From: Incurvaria masculella
Lineage: Eukaryota; Arthropoda; Insecta; Lepidoptera; Incurvariidae
Reading direction: 5' to 3'
Length of the DNA stretch: 64,000 nucleotides
NCBI GenBank assembly: GCA_946894095.1
Contig: OX335644.1
Location: forward strand, 25,525,595 to 25,589,594
Made by a program: the position numbers and the translations under genes. Each line of letters begins with the position of its first letter. The first letter of the stretch is position 1. The notes beneath the pieces were generated by a model. That model did no database searches. It was not told where the DNA came from and worked only from the letters and a program-made list of their open reading frames with translations. Positions 35,601-44,800 of the stretch are shown here, one piece after another.

Positions 35601-37768
35601 TAAATAAGCTATGTCTGATGACTAATCTTTTTATGATGTTCTTACTTTTTCATTGCGTAATCCACCTCCAAAGTTATTGTATAAAACGCGCGAAAAATCC
35701 GAACTTTCGGACGTTATAACTTGGAAACCAAACACAATTTTACAATGCCAATGGTCATCAGACATCTAGTTCAATCAAATAAAGCTATTTTGAGCAACAT
35801 TTTGGATCTCTGACAAGAAATATAGGCGTGATCTTCTTTCCCCTTTTGTATGGGGAGATGAGCGGGTTGGGCCACCTTAAACTTAAATCGATGTACACAA
35901 TGAACAAAACGGCACTGCTTCAGGTGTTTTTTCACGACATGTTTGAAGAACCCCCAGGTTGTACTTTAGGGGTATTCCACTCAAGGAGTCTCTTTCTTTA
36001 CAGTTCACGGACCCTATAGATAAAGGATTCTCATAGGAAGATTGTTTTCGAGAAAATCTCCACGGATAATATAGGACTGATATATAAATTGTAACTCTTT
36101 GAATGAAAGAAATATTGATTGATTACTTTTGGTGTATTTTGCCTCTTACATCACCTGTAACCGTACCGTTTTTTTCCCGCTTTCATGTATGTATTTCTTG
36201 ACTATTCAGTGAAAACAGCAATTTGTTAGTTATCCTAATAATTACAATAGAATTTCTTTGCCGTAGTATTAATACGAGAAGTCAGCGCCATTCAGGAGAC
36301 AGTCTTACATGAATCTATGTTGATTTATCGTAAAAGTCGGTAGACTTAACAATTGTGTGGTTTTTTTGTTTGAAGAGAGCTCGAGAGGTTGGCGAAGGCA
36401 GCGACGGAGACTTTCGCAATGGCGGCTACGCTCGCCCGTGCCTCCAGGTGCTGACTTACTTTCATAACTGTTTTGTGCATTTCACACGAGGACAGAGCCA
36501 TGAGGCCAGCATTGTTACACTTTGAATCCCTGTTGCGAGACTAAACAATAAACAATTCAGAAAAGTATCGCTACACTTTGAACATCCGGTCCGACACAGA
36601 ACAATGAACAGCGCCGGGCTGTTTTACTCGCAATGTCGAGTGCGAGTAAAATGGATGTATCTGTCAAATATGCAAAATTAGTGAGCATAAACACGAGCTG
36701 CGGGTTCGAGTGGACTCAGTCTGTTTCTTTTGTTTTTGTTCTTTGCCTTAAGGTGTTCTACGAAAAAGCTGGAATGGTTGAAATACCATGCTCCGGAATG
36801 ATTCTGTCGAGAAAATGGCTTTGACAACCGCTAGAGACTGCTTTCTCAACTGAAAGATTCCTGAACACGGAATTCCAAGAATAGGCCTGCTGGTTTTAGT
36901 ATGTAAAACAGTAGATCTGCCACATCTAGTGGTACAAGTGCCGTAACCAGGGATTTTTGGAGTTTCAAAACCCCTCTGTTCTACCAAAACCCGACCAAGA
37001 TTTTTTTTCCCCTGTCTCTCTGAACTGAATTCCTGGCTACGGCACCGCCCGGGACTGAATTTTCAGTTCTCGGGAGGCAGTAATGACACCCCTGATTTTT
37101 TTTATGTATACTAGACACATAAAAAAAATCAGGGGTGTCATTACTGCCTCCCAGGAACGGAAAATTCAGTCCCGGGCGGTGCCGTAGCCAGGAATTCAGT
37201 TCGGTCCTGCTGTCATAATATTAGCCCAAGACACCTCATGGGATCTAGGTGCCCATGACAAGATCTTCCTTTTAGTTGGACTCGCACACGAAGGGTTCCG
37301 TACCATCATGCAAGATTTCACACAAAAAAATCACGTTTCTTGTATTTTATTTGAATTTTTTATATTTGTTGTTATAGCGGCAATACAAACACAAACTCTG
37401 AAAATTTTCACTGCCCACCTATTACGGTTAATGAGACTGTATCTCATGAACCCGCTGACGGATGGGCGGCCGGACAGGTGCCCGTTGCCACCCTTTCCGT
37501 ATGGAACCCTAAAAAAGCTACCAATTCATGTTATAATTCCGTTTCTCCCCTCAGAGCGTACTGCATCGGACTGCGCAGTGGCGACCTGGAGATCCGGACC
37601 GCGTCGACGTGCGCCGAGATCGGCCGGAAGAGGGTGCAGGAGCTGATACTGGACATCGAGAACGGGGAGTACATGAACCTGGACAAGATCAAACTGGACG
37701 TGGGCAGGAAGGTGCTTGACACGGGCACCATGCTCCTGGAGAAGCCCATTGAGCGAGTCTGGTGGTAG
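26024..37768 (+). CDS. Mitochondrial acyl-CoA dehydrogenase-family protein, VLCAD/ACAD9-like (enigma-like), 9 exons, 609 aa
   Basis: Exons: 26024-26674, 27884-28052, 28705-28886, 31594-31706, 32008-32162, 33207-33322, 33887-34044, 36376-36447, 37555-37768. Phases join to 610 codons including the stop, close to VLCAD/ACAD9 length. Residues 1-30 are Arg-rich without acidic residues, typical of mitochondrial import. Residues 30-270 are the N-terminal and beta dehydrogenase domains (LPEEELDKITPDLLDGET corresponds to the family's KYLPxLASGE; FRTSATL to SDAxSIRTSA). Residues 275-425 are the C-terminal helical domain (TAESMAYFTAG matches VTESMAYM). The rest is the extra C-terminal domain of VLCAD/ACAD9. 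Key motifs are lost: RTQFG is GKFVSG, and the FEGTND segment with the catalytic Glu reads KNEQMDP. Dehydrogenase activity is therefore unlikely; a structural or assembly role, as for ACAD9 in complex I, is inferred. ATG context CAAAATGA; AATAAA 26 bases after the stop. Confidence 0.85.
26830..27472 (-). mobile_element. (GTCY)n MITE split by a LINE 3' fragment
   Basis: 26830-26905 holds the GTGCAAGTCGGACTCGCACG end and 27283-27472 the rest (CTATTTGTTGTTATAGCGG through GGGTATGGAACCCTAAAAAC). The LINE piece lies between them. Located in ACAD-like intron 1. Confidence 0.7.
26940..27280 (+). pseudogene. Non-LTR retrotransposon 3' fragment
   Basis: Open frame with STNPRKHLLTNRVVDNWNGL PEEIISASSVNVFKNKLD, the typical end of a jockey/CR1-type reverse transcriptase ORF, followed by GTGCAAGTGCATAAAAAGAA and an (AAT)n tail. 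An inverted copy is at 31019-31470 and a degenerate one at about 32700-33080. Confidence 0.7.
27884..28052 (+). CDS. ACAD-like exon 2 (beta domain)
   Basis: Acceptor TCCAG|GTC, donor CCAG|GTCGGT. VNDEWYVQGEKLCQHSDGYK corresponds to the family's YxLNGxKxWISNG strand; the rest of the beta barrel is short. Confidence 0.85.
28705..28886 (+). CDS. ACAD-like exon 3 (helical domain)
   Basis: Acceptor TTGCAG|CG, donor AAA|GTGTGT, phase 1 to 0. ALTDISEAQLSSALALSRLD through VEHVRGKFVSGQPLGDLP. The normal R-TQFG flavin/substrate motif is replaced. Very GC-rich (runs of GCG/CTC), in contrast to its flanks. Confidence 0.82.
29251..29797 (-). mobile_element. TTAA-type MITE, copy 5, inverted and complete
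   Basis: Bounded by TTAAGGTGGACCATCTCGCTC and GGAAGGGCTACCTTAAGG. Intronic in the ACAD-like gene. It is abutted by the start of another truncated copy at 29795-29970. Confidence 0.7.
29795..29970 (+). mobile_element. TTAA-type MITE, truncated copy adjoining the previous one
   Basis: TTAAGGTGGCCCAACAC start, then TTGCACTCTGGAAC repeated with small duplications (29819-29850), then GTCCATAAAGCAAGCAATGC. Ends at TTAGATTTACAC. Confidence 0.55.
30082..30465 (+). mobile_element. SINE with 5S rRNA-like head, copy 2
   Basis: Nearly identical to the copy at 23978-24373, including GAAGTTAAGCAACGCTGGGT and TTGGATGGGTGACC in the head and the same body and poly-A tail. The high identity suggests fairly recent activity. 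Confidence 0.8.
30631..31537 (+). mobile_element. TTAA-type MITE, copy 6, with a LINE fragment inserted
   Basis: Start TTACGGTGGCCCTTCCCTG, body to TTCGAACTTTCGGACCT at 31018. The inverted LINE fragment follows, then the MITE resumes at about 31470 (TTAGAAACCAAACACAATTT) and ends GGCCCACCTTAA. Confidence 0.65.
31019..31470 (-). pseudogene. Non-LTR retrotransposon 3' fragment, inverted
   Basis: Starts with an (ATT)n tail and TGCACTAGCAGCATTATGC, then reads on the minus strand a reverse transcriptase C-terminal end (FLTNRVVDNWNGLPEEIIS-like). Same family as 26940-27280. Confidence 0.65.
31594..31706 (+). CDS. ACAD-like exon 4 (helical domain)
   Basis: Acceptor CGACAG|GTT, donor TGCAG|GTGAGG, phase 0 to 2. 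VSEALLTAYTAESMAYFTAG, then LLDGYENPDADLEVAMCR. The AESMAY motif is the best family marker. Confidence 0.88.
32008..32162 (+). CDS. ACAD-like exon 5 (helical domain, catalytic Glu lost)
   Basis: Acceptor TGTCAG|GG, donor ATCG|GTCAGT. AYVTLRVVECALRLLSVVGL, then ELRALQMKNEQMDPLNIFI. The segment that should read FEGTND with the catalytic base has no equivalent Glu-Gly-Thr. Confidence 0.85.
32258..32566 (-). mobile_element. (GTCY)n MITE, full-length inverted copy
   Basis: AAAAAACCAGCCAAATGCGAG to GGGTACGGAACCCTAAAAAA with (GGAC)n near 32480. Located in ACAD-like intron 5. Confidence 0.8.
32700..33080 (+). pseudogene. Degenerate LINE 3' fragment
   Basis: TCGCAAACCGTGTTGTGGAAG and GAGCAAGTCATAAGTGCTAG correspond to the LTNRVVDNWN...PEEIISA coding end with frameshifts. 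The tail GTACACGCATCAGCTTGCAGC matches the 3' end of the other copies. Confidence 0.55.
33207..33322 (+). CDS. ACAD-like exon 6
   Basis: Acceptor CAACAG|CT, donor CAG|GTAAGC. LTGLQHAGKTMAEDVKQMRN, then PLFHPGFIFKKIFADRHQ, the start of the VLCAD/ACAD9-specific C-terminal domain. Confidence 0.87.
33887..34044 (+). CDS. ACAD-like exon 7
   Basis: Acceptor GTGCAG|GCC, donor CACCC|GTGAGT. LHLEENVHPSLRQPAQHLEY, then LRLRYACELALGRHGAELYT. HPSL and GRHG correspond to the C-terminal domain of VLCAD/ACAD9. Confidence 0.88.
34174..34269 (+). promoter_or_regulatory. Pair of CTCF-like AGATGGCGC motifs
   Basis: AATAGATGGCGCAACTG at 34172 and CCAATAGATGGCGCTGTTC at 34257, 87 bases apart in the same orientation; GGATGGCGCCAC lies between them. 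They resemble the insect CTCF core AGRTGGCGC. Function is inferred from the motif only. Confidence 0.35.
34560..34890 (+). pseudogene. Reverse transcriptase C-terminal fragment (non-LTR)
   Basis: An open frame of 98 codons (34593-34889) with YKMYVRPLLEYSFQIWNPYF, DIDLLEKVQRRATKM and LGFTTLEERRKIGDLIETFK, the thumb region of jockey/CR1-type reverse transcriptases. No start of the element is present. Located in ACAD-like intron 7. Confidence 0.75.
35331..35883 (+). mobile_element. TTAA-type MITE, copy 7, complete
   Basis: Best-preserved copy with both ends: TTAAGGTGGCCCAACCCGGC and GCGGGTTGGGCCACCTTAA, about 550 bases, no ORF. The ends are inverted repeats of about 17 bases abutting TTAA. Confidence 0.8.
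36376..36447 (+). CDS. ACAD-like exon 8 (24 codons)
   Basis: Acceptor TTGAAG|AG, donor TCCAG|GTGCTG, phase 2 at both ends. ELERLAKAATETFAMAATLA RAS, matching LxxxADAAIDxYAMxAVLSRAS of the family. Confidence 0.86.
36620..36715. repeat. Fragment of the MITE seen at 57979-58178
   Basis: GTTTTACTCGCAATGTCGAG, GCAAAATTAGTGAGCATAAAC and CGGGTTCGAGTGGACTCAG echo the inverted ends of that element. Confidence 0.4.
36763..36895. mobile_element. Palindromic MITE (AATCAGGAATC family), partial copy
   Basis: ACCATGCTCCGGAATGATTC start and CGGAATTCCAAGAATAGGCC end, with the AACCGCTAGAGACTG centre. Arms are shortened. Confidence 0.5.
37020..37202. repeat. Near-perfect palindrome, arms about 88 bases
   Basis: The left arm GAACTGAATTCCTGGCTACG...GTAATGACACCCCTGATTTT is mirrored on the right (AAAATCAGGGGTGTCATTAC...TAGCCAGGAATTCAGTTC) with about three differences and a loop of under 15 bases at about 37113. 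It lies in ACAD-like intron 8. Confidence 0.85.
37278..37515 (-). mobile_element. (GTCY)n MITE, shortened inverted copy
   Basis: GGACTCGCACACGAAGGGTTC start, TGTTGTTATAGCGGCAATAC, ATTACGGTTAATGAGACTG, ends TATGGAACCCTAAAAAA, 39 bases before the last ACAD-like exon. The GTCY run is almost gone. Confidence 0.65.
37555..37768 (+). CDS. ACAD-like exon 9 (C-terminus)
   Basis: Acceptor CCTCAG|AG. AYCIGLRSGDLEIRTASTCA to the end LLEKPIERVWW and stop TAG. Confidence 0.9.
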
Positions 37769-37793
37769 ACCGGAGGACAGTTTGGTTTAGTGT

Positions 37794-37799
37794 AATAAA
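37794..37799 (+). terminator. Poly(A) signal of the ACAD-like gene
   Basis: AATAAA 26 bases after the stop codon, followed by a T/G-rich stretch (TGTTGTTTATTGATGTGATG), a normal cleavage context. It implies a very short 3' UTR. Confidence 0.7.
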
Positions 37800-38460
37800 T
37801 GTTGTTTATTGATGTGATGTTTTCTTTTAGCATAGACTAAAGAGAAAGAGATAGACTGCTAACGTCAAAACAATGTTCAATAGGGATGATAAAAGTCCAC
37901 AGGTGACGTTGCAATCCACATTTCAGAATACATTAAATAGGAAATAGAATATCAATGATAATTTTTATTTACAATGACATTACTTAATTTATAGTTAAAT
38001 TGTAACATTGTCATCATGCCTACCTACCTAGGCAAATGAGCCAACAAAACTTAGTTTAATTATGGTGTAACTAGTTCTGGCAGTGACGACAGATGGCGCT
38101 GGTTATAAATGTCCAATGCAGTTTTTGGCGAGTTTTGTACGTTGTATGACGATAGCTTTCTACACTTTCCTCTTTGATCTATGATTTAAGTGATGTGCAC
38201 ACTGTTATAGTCGCACAGAGATTCTTTTGCGCGTGGCTGGGGGCACCACTGGTCGTCTTATGGTTACCATAAGAAACAAATGCCCCATTCATGAGGGAAA
38301 ATAAACTCAGCCTAAAATTAATAAATAGTGGGTAACTTGAATCGTTACAATGGCAACGTTACATGCCTGTAACGGCGAAGAAGCGCTTGGTGAAGTTTTG
38401 AAATGGGATTATTGGCCCATTTCTTTCATTTTCGTCTTTTCAGAATTTTCTCACATTCAA
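37800..38460. other. Intergenic DNA after the ACAD-like gene
   Basis: No gene recognised. An AGATGGCGC motif lies at 38091-38099. Confidence 0.3.
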
Positions 38461-39048
38461 GACAATCTCTCAATGAAAAATTGTCCGTGTTTTCAATCCA
38501 GTTTAATGTAATCTTGTTCAGAGAGGGAAGGTCAGAGCATGGCATCTTATTCCTTCGGTAATGTGGTGTACGGTGGGTGTTGTGGTATAAGCCATCCATG
38601 TCCAGTCACATAAAAAAACGTATGCCACGGACTGAGGAGCGAACATGATACGAATGTGCCGAACCCCTCGTCTATAGGTCGTCGGCTGTAGATCTACAGA
38701 TACACAATAAAAGGCTATTTTTGCAATAAAAATGTTTATTTGAAGAAGATACATGTTACAATTAGATATTAAATGGATGGATTTGTATTACTAAGATGAA
38801 GGATGTAGAATTGTGCGTATACTTTTACTACTTAGTCCATGACGTAACGTAACCGGTTTGATTCAAGGGCAAGATCCAAACGCAATGAAGCGGGATATAG
38901 TTGTCTTATTTGCTCGCGTGCAGATCATGCGGGCGACAATTCCGTGAGCGAGAGACTGCTATCTGGCATATTTTGTTGTGCAGGCAAATAGCACAAAGTA
39001 GCGAATCTAGTGTGGCGAAGTATGAAAATGAACACCAACAGATGGCGC
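38091..39048 (+). promoter_or_regulatory. CTCF-like AGATGGCGC motifs between the ACAD-like gene and Ir25a
   Basis: GACGACAGATGGCGCTGG (38085) and CACCAACAGATGGCGCTAC (39033), same orientation, in the intergenic stretch between the two genes' 3' ends. Further sites: AGAGGTGGCGCC at 1746 and CCAGGTGGCGCTGCC at 62509. Confidence 0.35.
38465..38620 (+). repeat. SINE body fragment
   Basis: AAATTGTCCGTGTTTTCAATCC, GGCATGGCATCTTATTCCTTC and CCATCCATGTCCAGTCACATA, with a short poly-A. The head is missing. 38620-39135 has no recognised gene. Confidence 0.55.
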
Positions 39049-39141
39049 TACTTTTCTGTTTGCACGGCGCGCTGGTTATACAATGCTGTTTTTACGTATA
39101 TAATAGCTAATAGCTAGAACAGAACATTACACCTACACCTT

Positions 39142-40565
39142 TGTAGCGAGCACACAGCGCGCGCGACACCGCCATCACGTCGGGGTCACCACTTTAGGAG
39201 TTCTGATGTATCGAAAGACTTGTTGTATATTGAATGCTTTATTAACGAGTGCTCGCATACTTATAGCCTATGGAGCGACTGGTTTTCAATACCATCCACG
39301 GACTAAGCCATCCCGGAATAAGAGCGACGCGCAAAATAATCACGCAAAAATTTTTCTGGCCCTACATGAACAAAGACATCGGCGTATGGGCCCGAGCCTG
39401 TGTCCCGTGTCAAAAATCAAAGATAAGTCGACACACAATATCGCCGCTGCTGCCGTTCGAATCTGCCGGCCGCTTTCAACACGTTCACGTTGATATCGTC
39501 GGCCCGTTACCGATATCGGAAGAAAACAGATACTGCCTCACCATGATAGATCGACAAACAAAATGGCCCGAAGCTTTTCCAATTCGCAATATCACCGCCG
39601 AAACAGTGGCAAAAACTATTTACGAAGGTTGGATTGCAAGATTTGGATGCCCTGCAAAACTCACAAGTGATCAAGGAAGGCAGTTCGAATCAGAACTTTT
39701 TAGAAGCCTGACCAAGATTATGGGGATCGAAAAGAATCGAACCACGCCGTATCATCCGCAAAGCAACGGGATGGTTGAGAGGTGGCACCGTTCTCTTAAG
39801 GCCGCACTTACTGCTCGCCTCGGCGCATCAGCTAACTGGACGAAAGAGCTACCAACAGTTTTACTGGGCCTGCGCACAGCAACTAGGATGGATGACGATG
39901 TGAGCGCAGCAATGTTAACGTACGGAACAACCTTGCGACTTCCAGGCGAATTTTTTGAACGGCAAAATACTGATCCAGTACCGACAGACGCACACTTCGT
40001 GAATCAGCTGCGCGCGACAATAGACCGGCTACGCCCCGTCCCGCTCGCGCTTCACACGGCGACACGGACACCGTTCGTGCACAAGGAGCTGACGCAATGT
40101 TCCCACGTCTTTGTACGCGTCGTACGCTACGAAGAAACCTCTGACTCCTGCCTATGAGGGGCCGTTTCCTGTGCTTAGCAGAACCGGGAAAACATGCACG
40201 CTACAGCTACCAAATAGAAAATCGACGATCTCAATAGATCGGCTTAAGCCTGCTTTCCTCATTCAGGATAACCCCGAAAGCCAGCCATCAAATCAAAGCC
40301 AGCCCGCCGCCTACTACACTCGTTCGGGTCGTCGGGTCAAGCCTCCGGTACCCTTCACTGGCGGGGGAGTAGTGTAGCGAGCACACAGCGCGCGCGACAC
40401 CGCCATGACGTCGGCCAATGAAATGAGAGTTGTTTCACGACGCGCTCCGTATTTATGTAAACCGTGGCGCTGCCGTCGCTCCATAGGCTATAAGTATGCG
40501 AGCACTCGTTAATAAAGCATTCAATATACAACAAGTCTTTCGATACATCAGAACTCCTAAACCTT
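39142..40565 (+). mobile_element. Ty3/gypsy-type LTR retrotransposon relic with rearranged LTR
   Basis: The right LTR is 40374-40563 (TGTAGCGAGCACACAGCGCG to CATCAGAACTCCTAAAC, about 190 bases, with TATAAGTATGCGAGC and AATAAAG). The left side has only the first about 40 LTR bases (39142-39182), then the LTR's last about 85 bases in inverted orientation (39193-39278), leading straight into an integrase-coding segment. Gag, protease and reverse transcriptase are absent. Inactive. Confidence 0.8.
39270..40376 (+). pseudogene. Gypsy integrase fragment
   Basis: An open frame of about 290 codons holds a Zn-binding HHCC-type segment (GLSHPGIRATRK, CVPCQKSK) and the DDE catalytic core: Asp in HVDIVGPLP, Asp in LTSDQGRQFES, Glu in NGMVERWHRSLKAAL. 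A frameshift near 40110-40157 separates the C-terminal part (PAYEGPFPVLSRTGK, YTRSGRRVKPP). The 5' part of pol is missing. Described as a broken copy. Confidence 0.85.
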
Positions 40566-40584
40566 AAAAGAGATGGTTCTCGAA

Positions 40585-41450
40585 TGGTGCGCCACGCGGT
40601 GGCACTTAAAAATTGTGGAGCTTCTACCTTGGCTAGAAAGTTTTCTAGAAAAGTGCCCGAGCGCTCGGGCAGAGTGTATTTTTTTGATGCGAAACAAACC
40701 ATGCACGAGTAAAGGAGACTGTTTCTCAGAGGTGATACATGTGATCTACGTAATTATTTATGTGAAGGGATTTGCTGAACGATGTGTTGTGGTTTTGTGT
40801 TAAAGTGACGTGTGAACATGTATTAAAAAAGAGTGTTTATCAATTTGTTTGTAACTTTTTTGAATGAAGGGTAAATTCTTAACTTTTTTGTATTTGGCTC
40901 AAAACACACCTCACCCACGTATCAACAGCATTTACTTTACTGTCTTACTAGTAAACATTTTTTATTCCACGGCTCATCATCGGAACAGTTATACCAGACA
41001 TAAAGATGTTATAGGATTCATTTACTAATAATATCGGAATGGAGAAGGAATAATCAAACCTACGCTCACATATAAAATGGACTTGAATCGGCAGTTGTTG
41101 CGACAACCGCCTTCTGCCCCAGCTACGTAGCCCCTAACATACATACTGCACAGAATACACCATCCGGGGTCACTCGATTCACTGATTGTTAAAACTACAA
41201 ATCAGCTGATGTGTTTGGGTCGCCAATTCGTTCAATTCCTCGCTCAAATACCGCCTTTATTAGTATGTAGTGTTTTTACAGCTACAAATACCGGGGTTAT
41301 AGTGATGGTATAAAAGTTTATTAGTAAGGCAATTATTGTTATTTACCTCAAGAATAATTATTCGAATTTGCGACAGTTACTGCTGCTGAAACAGGGTGTG
41401 TTTGAGTAGCATGTGCAATCTGTCTTCATACATCACCTACTAAAGCTAAT
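40585..41450. other. Intergenic DNA between LTR relic and Ir25a 3' end
   Basis: No gene recognised. Likely includes the Ir25a 3' UTR toward its right end. A possible poly(A) signal on the minus strand (AATAAA) is at 41317-41322, about 170 bases past the stop codon. Confidence 0.35.
41317..41322 (-). terminator. Possible Ir25a poly(A) signal
   Basis: AATAAA on the minus strand, about 167 bases after the Ir25a stop codon. The motif is common in AT-rich DNA, so this is tentative. Confidence 0.3.
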
Positions 41451-41488
41451 CTATCATGAAATATAATTCTATACATTTCCTTGGTGCA

Positions 41489-41826
41489 TTACGGCATATT
41501 GCCTTTGGGATAAACACTGATATAAGAGACGCTATTCTCAGACACAGGCTTAAAGGTATCCCCTATAGTAACCCTCTTCACAGGTCCTTTATCTCTGCTT
41601 TTGAAAGGATTCATTTTCTCCTTCAACGGCAGCTTGGGATCCTTGAAGGCCTCCTTGGGCGCCATCAGCGATGCCTTCGTCTTCTTGGGCTTCTTTGGTT
41701 GTTTTTCCACTTTCTCGTCCATGCTGGAGACCTTGTTCCTTTCCTTTCGCTTGTAGTAGAACACCTCCCACGCCAGCGTCACCATGGCTAGGCCGAGGCC
41801 GAAGAGCGTGGCTATGAACACTCCAC
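41489..41826 (-). CDS. Ir25a: Ir25a exon 17 (M4 and cytoplasmic tail)
   Basis: GVFIATLFGLGLAMVTLAWE VFYYKRKERN is M4 with its stop-transfer sequence, followed by a Lys-rich tail and VKRVTIGDTFKP, then the end SVSYISVYPKGNMP and stop TAA. Confidence 0.95.
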
Positions 41827-44800
41827 CTGGAAATGCATCGCTTAGTTTTGTTTTGCCAGACAAAAAATTGTTTTGCGTTGTGTATGTGTCTTGTCTTGTC
41901 TAACGACCGTTGGAGTGACCGTGTCCTATGCTGGCGGCCATGGATAGGAAAACGGAGTGTGGGAAGACCACCCGCCAGGTGGTACGACGACGTTAAGTAC
42001 GTCGGCGGAAAGCAGTGGTTCCTTACCGCTGAAGGCCGGGAGGACTGGAGGAAAATTGGAGAGTCGTATGTTCAGCAGTGGCTGCGACGCTGACTGACTG
42101 ACTGACTGATGTGTCTTGTTCTGAAGATTTTGTACCCACTGCATTTCTTCCTGTGCAAATTGTAAGAGGCAACTAAGGGATTCGTCGTTCGTGGTTCGAA
42201 TTCCACATTAAACTGTAGGTTCTCTTACTTACTAAGTAAAAGGGTGAGTCCCACCCTGATTGGTACCATCGCATTTGTCACTGTTCTCCATCTAGTTCAA
42301 TGTAGCCGTGCTCATAAAGTGTAGGTCCTTGCATGGCACCTAATTCCTTCGGGAATGTGGTGTGTTAAGCTAATATCATGACAGTGGGTGTGGTATTAGT
42401 CATTCATGTCCAGTTACATAAAAAATAGTTGATTCATTGATAAATAGATTGATACCTAAACTTTCGAGAGTGATTCCTTCAGACTCGTCGGCATCAGGAC
42501 AGGAACTTCTAGCCGTCTGATTCCAATACCTGAAACATAGAAACTGCACATTTAGAAGCACACCCACAAGGGCTTTGACAACGGTCTTGTATTGTGTCGA
42601 ATAGATCTGTCACATCACTGACAGCCCATAGACATCTCTCATGTTTTTTATCAGGGGGTAGGCAAAGGACCTTTTCATGCAGCCGTCATATATACTAAAC
42701 ACACTGTCTAAACGGAACAGAGCCCCTAGTCCCACTTGTCACCTAAATTGGCGTTTACGCAAAACCGATCGACTGGCATTTTCAAGTCTATGGAGAATTG
42801 AAGAGCGCGCGCAGCGGGCGAACTAACATTTGCGAATCTAAGTTTGATTTGAAAGCTAACGTATTATCGCCGTAAATACGTTGACGTTGCCGTTTACGCC
42901 GACTCCGAGTTTTCGTACAAATGAGTAGTCCGAATTTGATTTTCGAAGAAGTAAAACCACAGAATAAGAAGTTAAACTTGTGGCTTTGACGTTTATTACG
43001 TAACTTCGAAGTTCTATAAACGCCGATTTAGCTGAGGACTCGGAACTGACCGTACAGATGACAGTCTCACTTGGACGTCAGCTCCTCCAGGAAGCGCTCC
43101 TTCTGCAGGTCGAGGATGGTCCGCGAGAGCTGGTCCTGCAGCCGCGAGCCCTGCTGCACGGCCACCGCGTACGGCTGCTCGGCGAACACGTCGCCCACCT
43201 CCGTCAGGTTGCAGTCGCGGGTCACCTCGTATCTGGGGACATTTTGTGGGTTAGGTTAGGTGGGTCCTTCAGAAAAGAGAACATTGGAGGCTTGGCGGTT
43301 AATGACTCTACCGCCAGCGCGCAACGTACGTGCTTTCGTTGCTGCGCTTGACATGGGACCGTGCGCGTCATCCATTGCGCAAAGATTTAGAGCGGTCTTA
43401 TGCTCGGCGTAAAATGTTTGTTGTGCCATTTGTCGCCCTTACGAGTACCTAGTAACTTCTTGCAAGATACAGCTCGCTTCATGAATGAAAAAGGCCGTGC
43501 CGGAGAGACATCGCCATATGTAAAATACCTTTGCGTAGTTATATAAACCAGTTAATAATCAACATTACGGAGGGCGAGATAGAAAAGAACCCCTTCCCCC
43601 GAACCTCGAAAATTCGTCAGTGAGGCGGCTGATGAAAATACCAGGCAAGCAGGAGTGATCTAGGTCGAGTCGTGTAGGTAGGGTAATGCGAAATATACTT
43701 TTCACCGAGGTGGCCAGTACCAGTATCCTATCGAGGTACCAGGCAAACAGGAGTCGAACCCACTTGATCTCTGTCAAGTCTTGTAGGTAGGATAATGCAA
43801 AATATAATTTTCACCGAGGCGGCCAGTACCAGTATCCGATCGAAGTACTAGGCAAACAGGAGTCTAACTCACTTGATCTAAGCCGAGTCGTGAAGGTAGG
43901 GTCATGCGAAATATACTGTTAACCGAGGTGCCCAGTACCAGTTCCCTATCGAGGTACCAGGCAAACAGGACTCGAACCCAGTTGATCTCTGTCAAGTCGT
44001 GTAGGTAATGTATAAAATATACTTTTCACCGAGGCGGCCAGTACCAGTATCCGATCGAAGTACTAGGCAAACAGGAGTCGAGCTCACTTGATCTCAGCTG
44101 AGTCGTGTAGGTAGGGTAATGCCAAATATATTTTCACCGAGGCGGCCAGTACCAGTACCCTATCGAGGTACCAGGCAAACAGGAGTCGAATCTCTGTCAA
44201 GTCGTGCAGGTAGGGTAATGCGAAATATACTTTTCACCGAGGTGGCCAGTACCAGTTCCCTATCGAGGTACCAGGCAAACAGGAGTCGAATCTCTGTCAA
44301 GTCGTGCAGGTAGGGTAATGCGAAATATACTTTTCACCGAGGTGGCCAGTACCAGTTCCCTATCGAGGTACCAGGCAAACAGGAGTCGAATCTCTGTCAA
44401 GTCGTGCAGGTAGGGTAATGAAAATATACTTTTCACCGAGGTGGCCAGTACCAGTTCCCTATCGAGGTACCAGGCAAACAGGAGTCGAACCCAGTTGATC
44501 TCTGTCAAATCGTGTAGGTAGGGTAATGAGAATTATACTTTTCACCGAGGTGGCCAGTACCAGTATCGGATCGAAGTACTAGGCAAACAGGAGTCGAGCT
44601 CACTTGATCTCAGCCGAGTCGTGTTGGTAAGGTAATGCGAAATATACTTTGCACCGTAGCAGTATCAGATCGAAGTACTAGGCAAACATGTGTAGAGCTC
44701 ACTTGATCTCAGCCGAGTCGTGTATGAACGCGAAGTCGGCCTCCGAGTGCTCGACCACCTGCCGGAAGCCCGTGGCCGCGTCGGCGACCGGCCCCGAGGC

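Noticed and set aside
39270..40157. Integrase frame as a host gene
   Set aside because: It is flanked by LTR pieces, lacks a proper 5' part and ends in a frameshift; a retrotransposon relic explains it.
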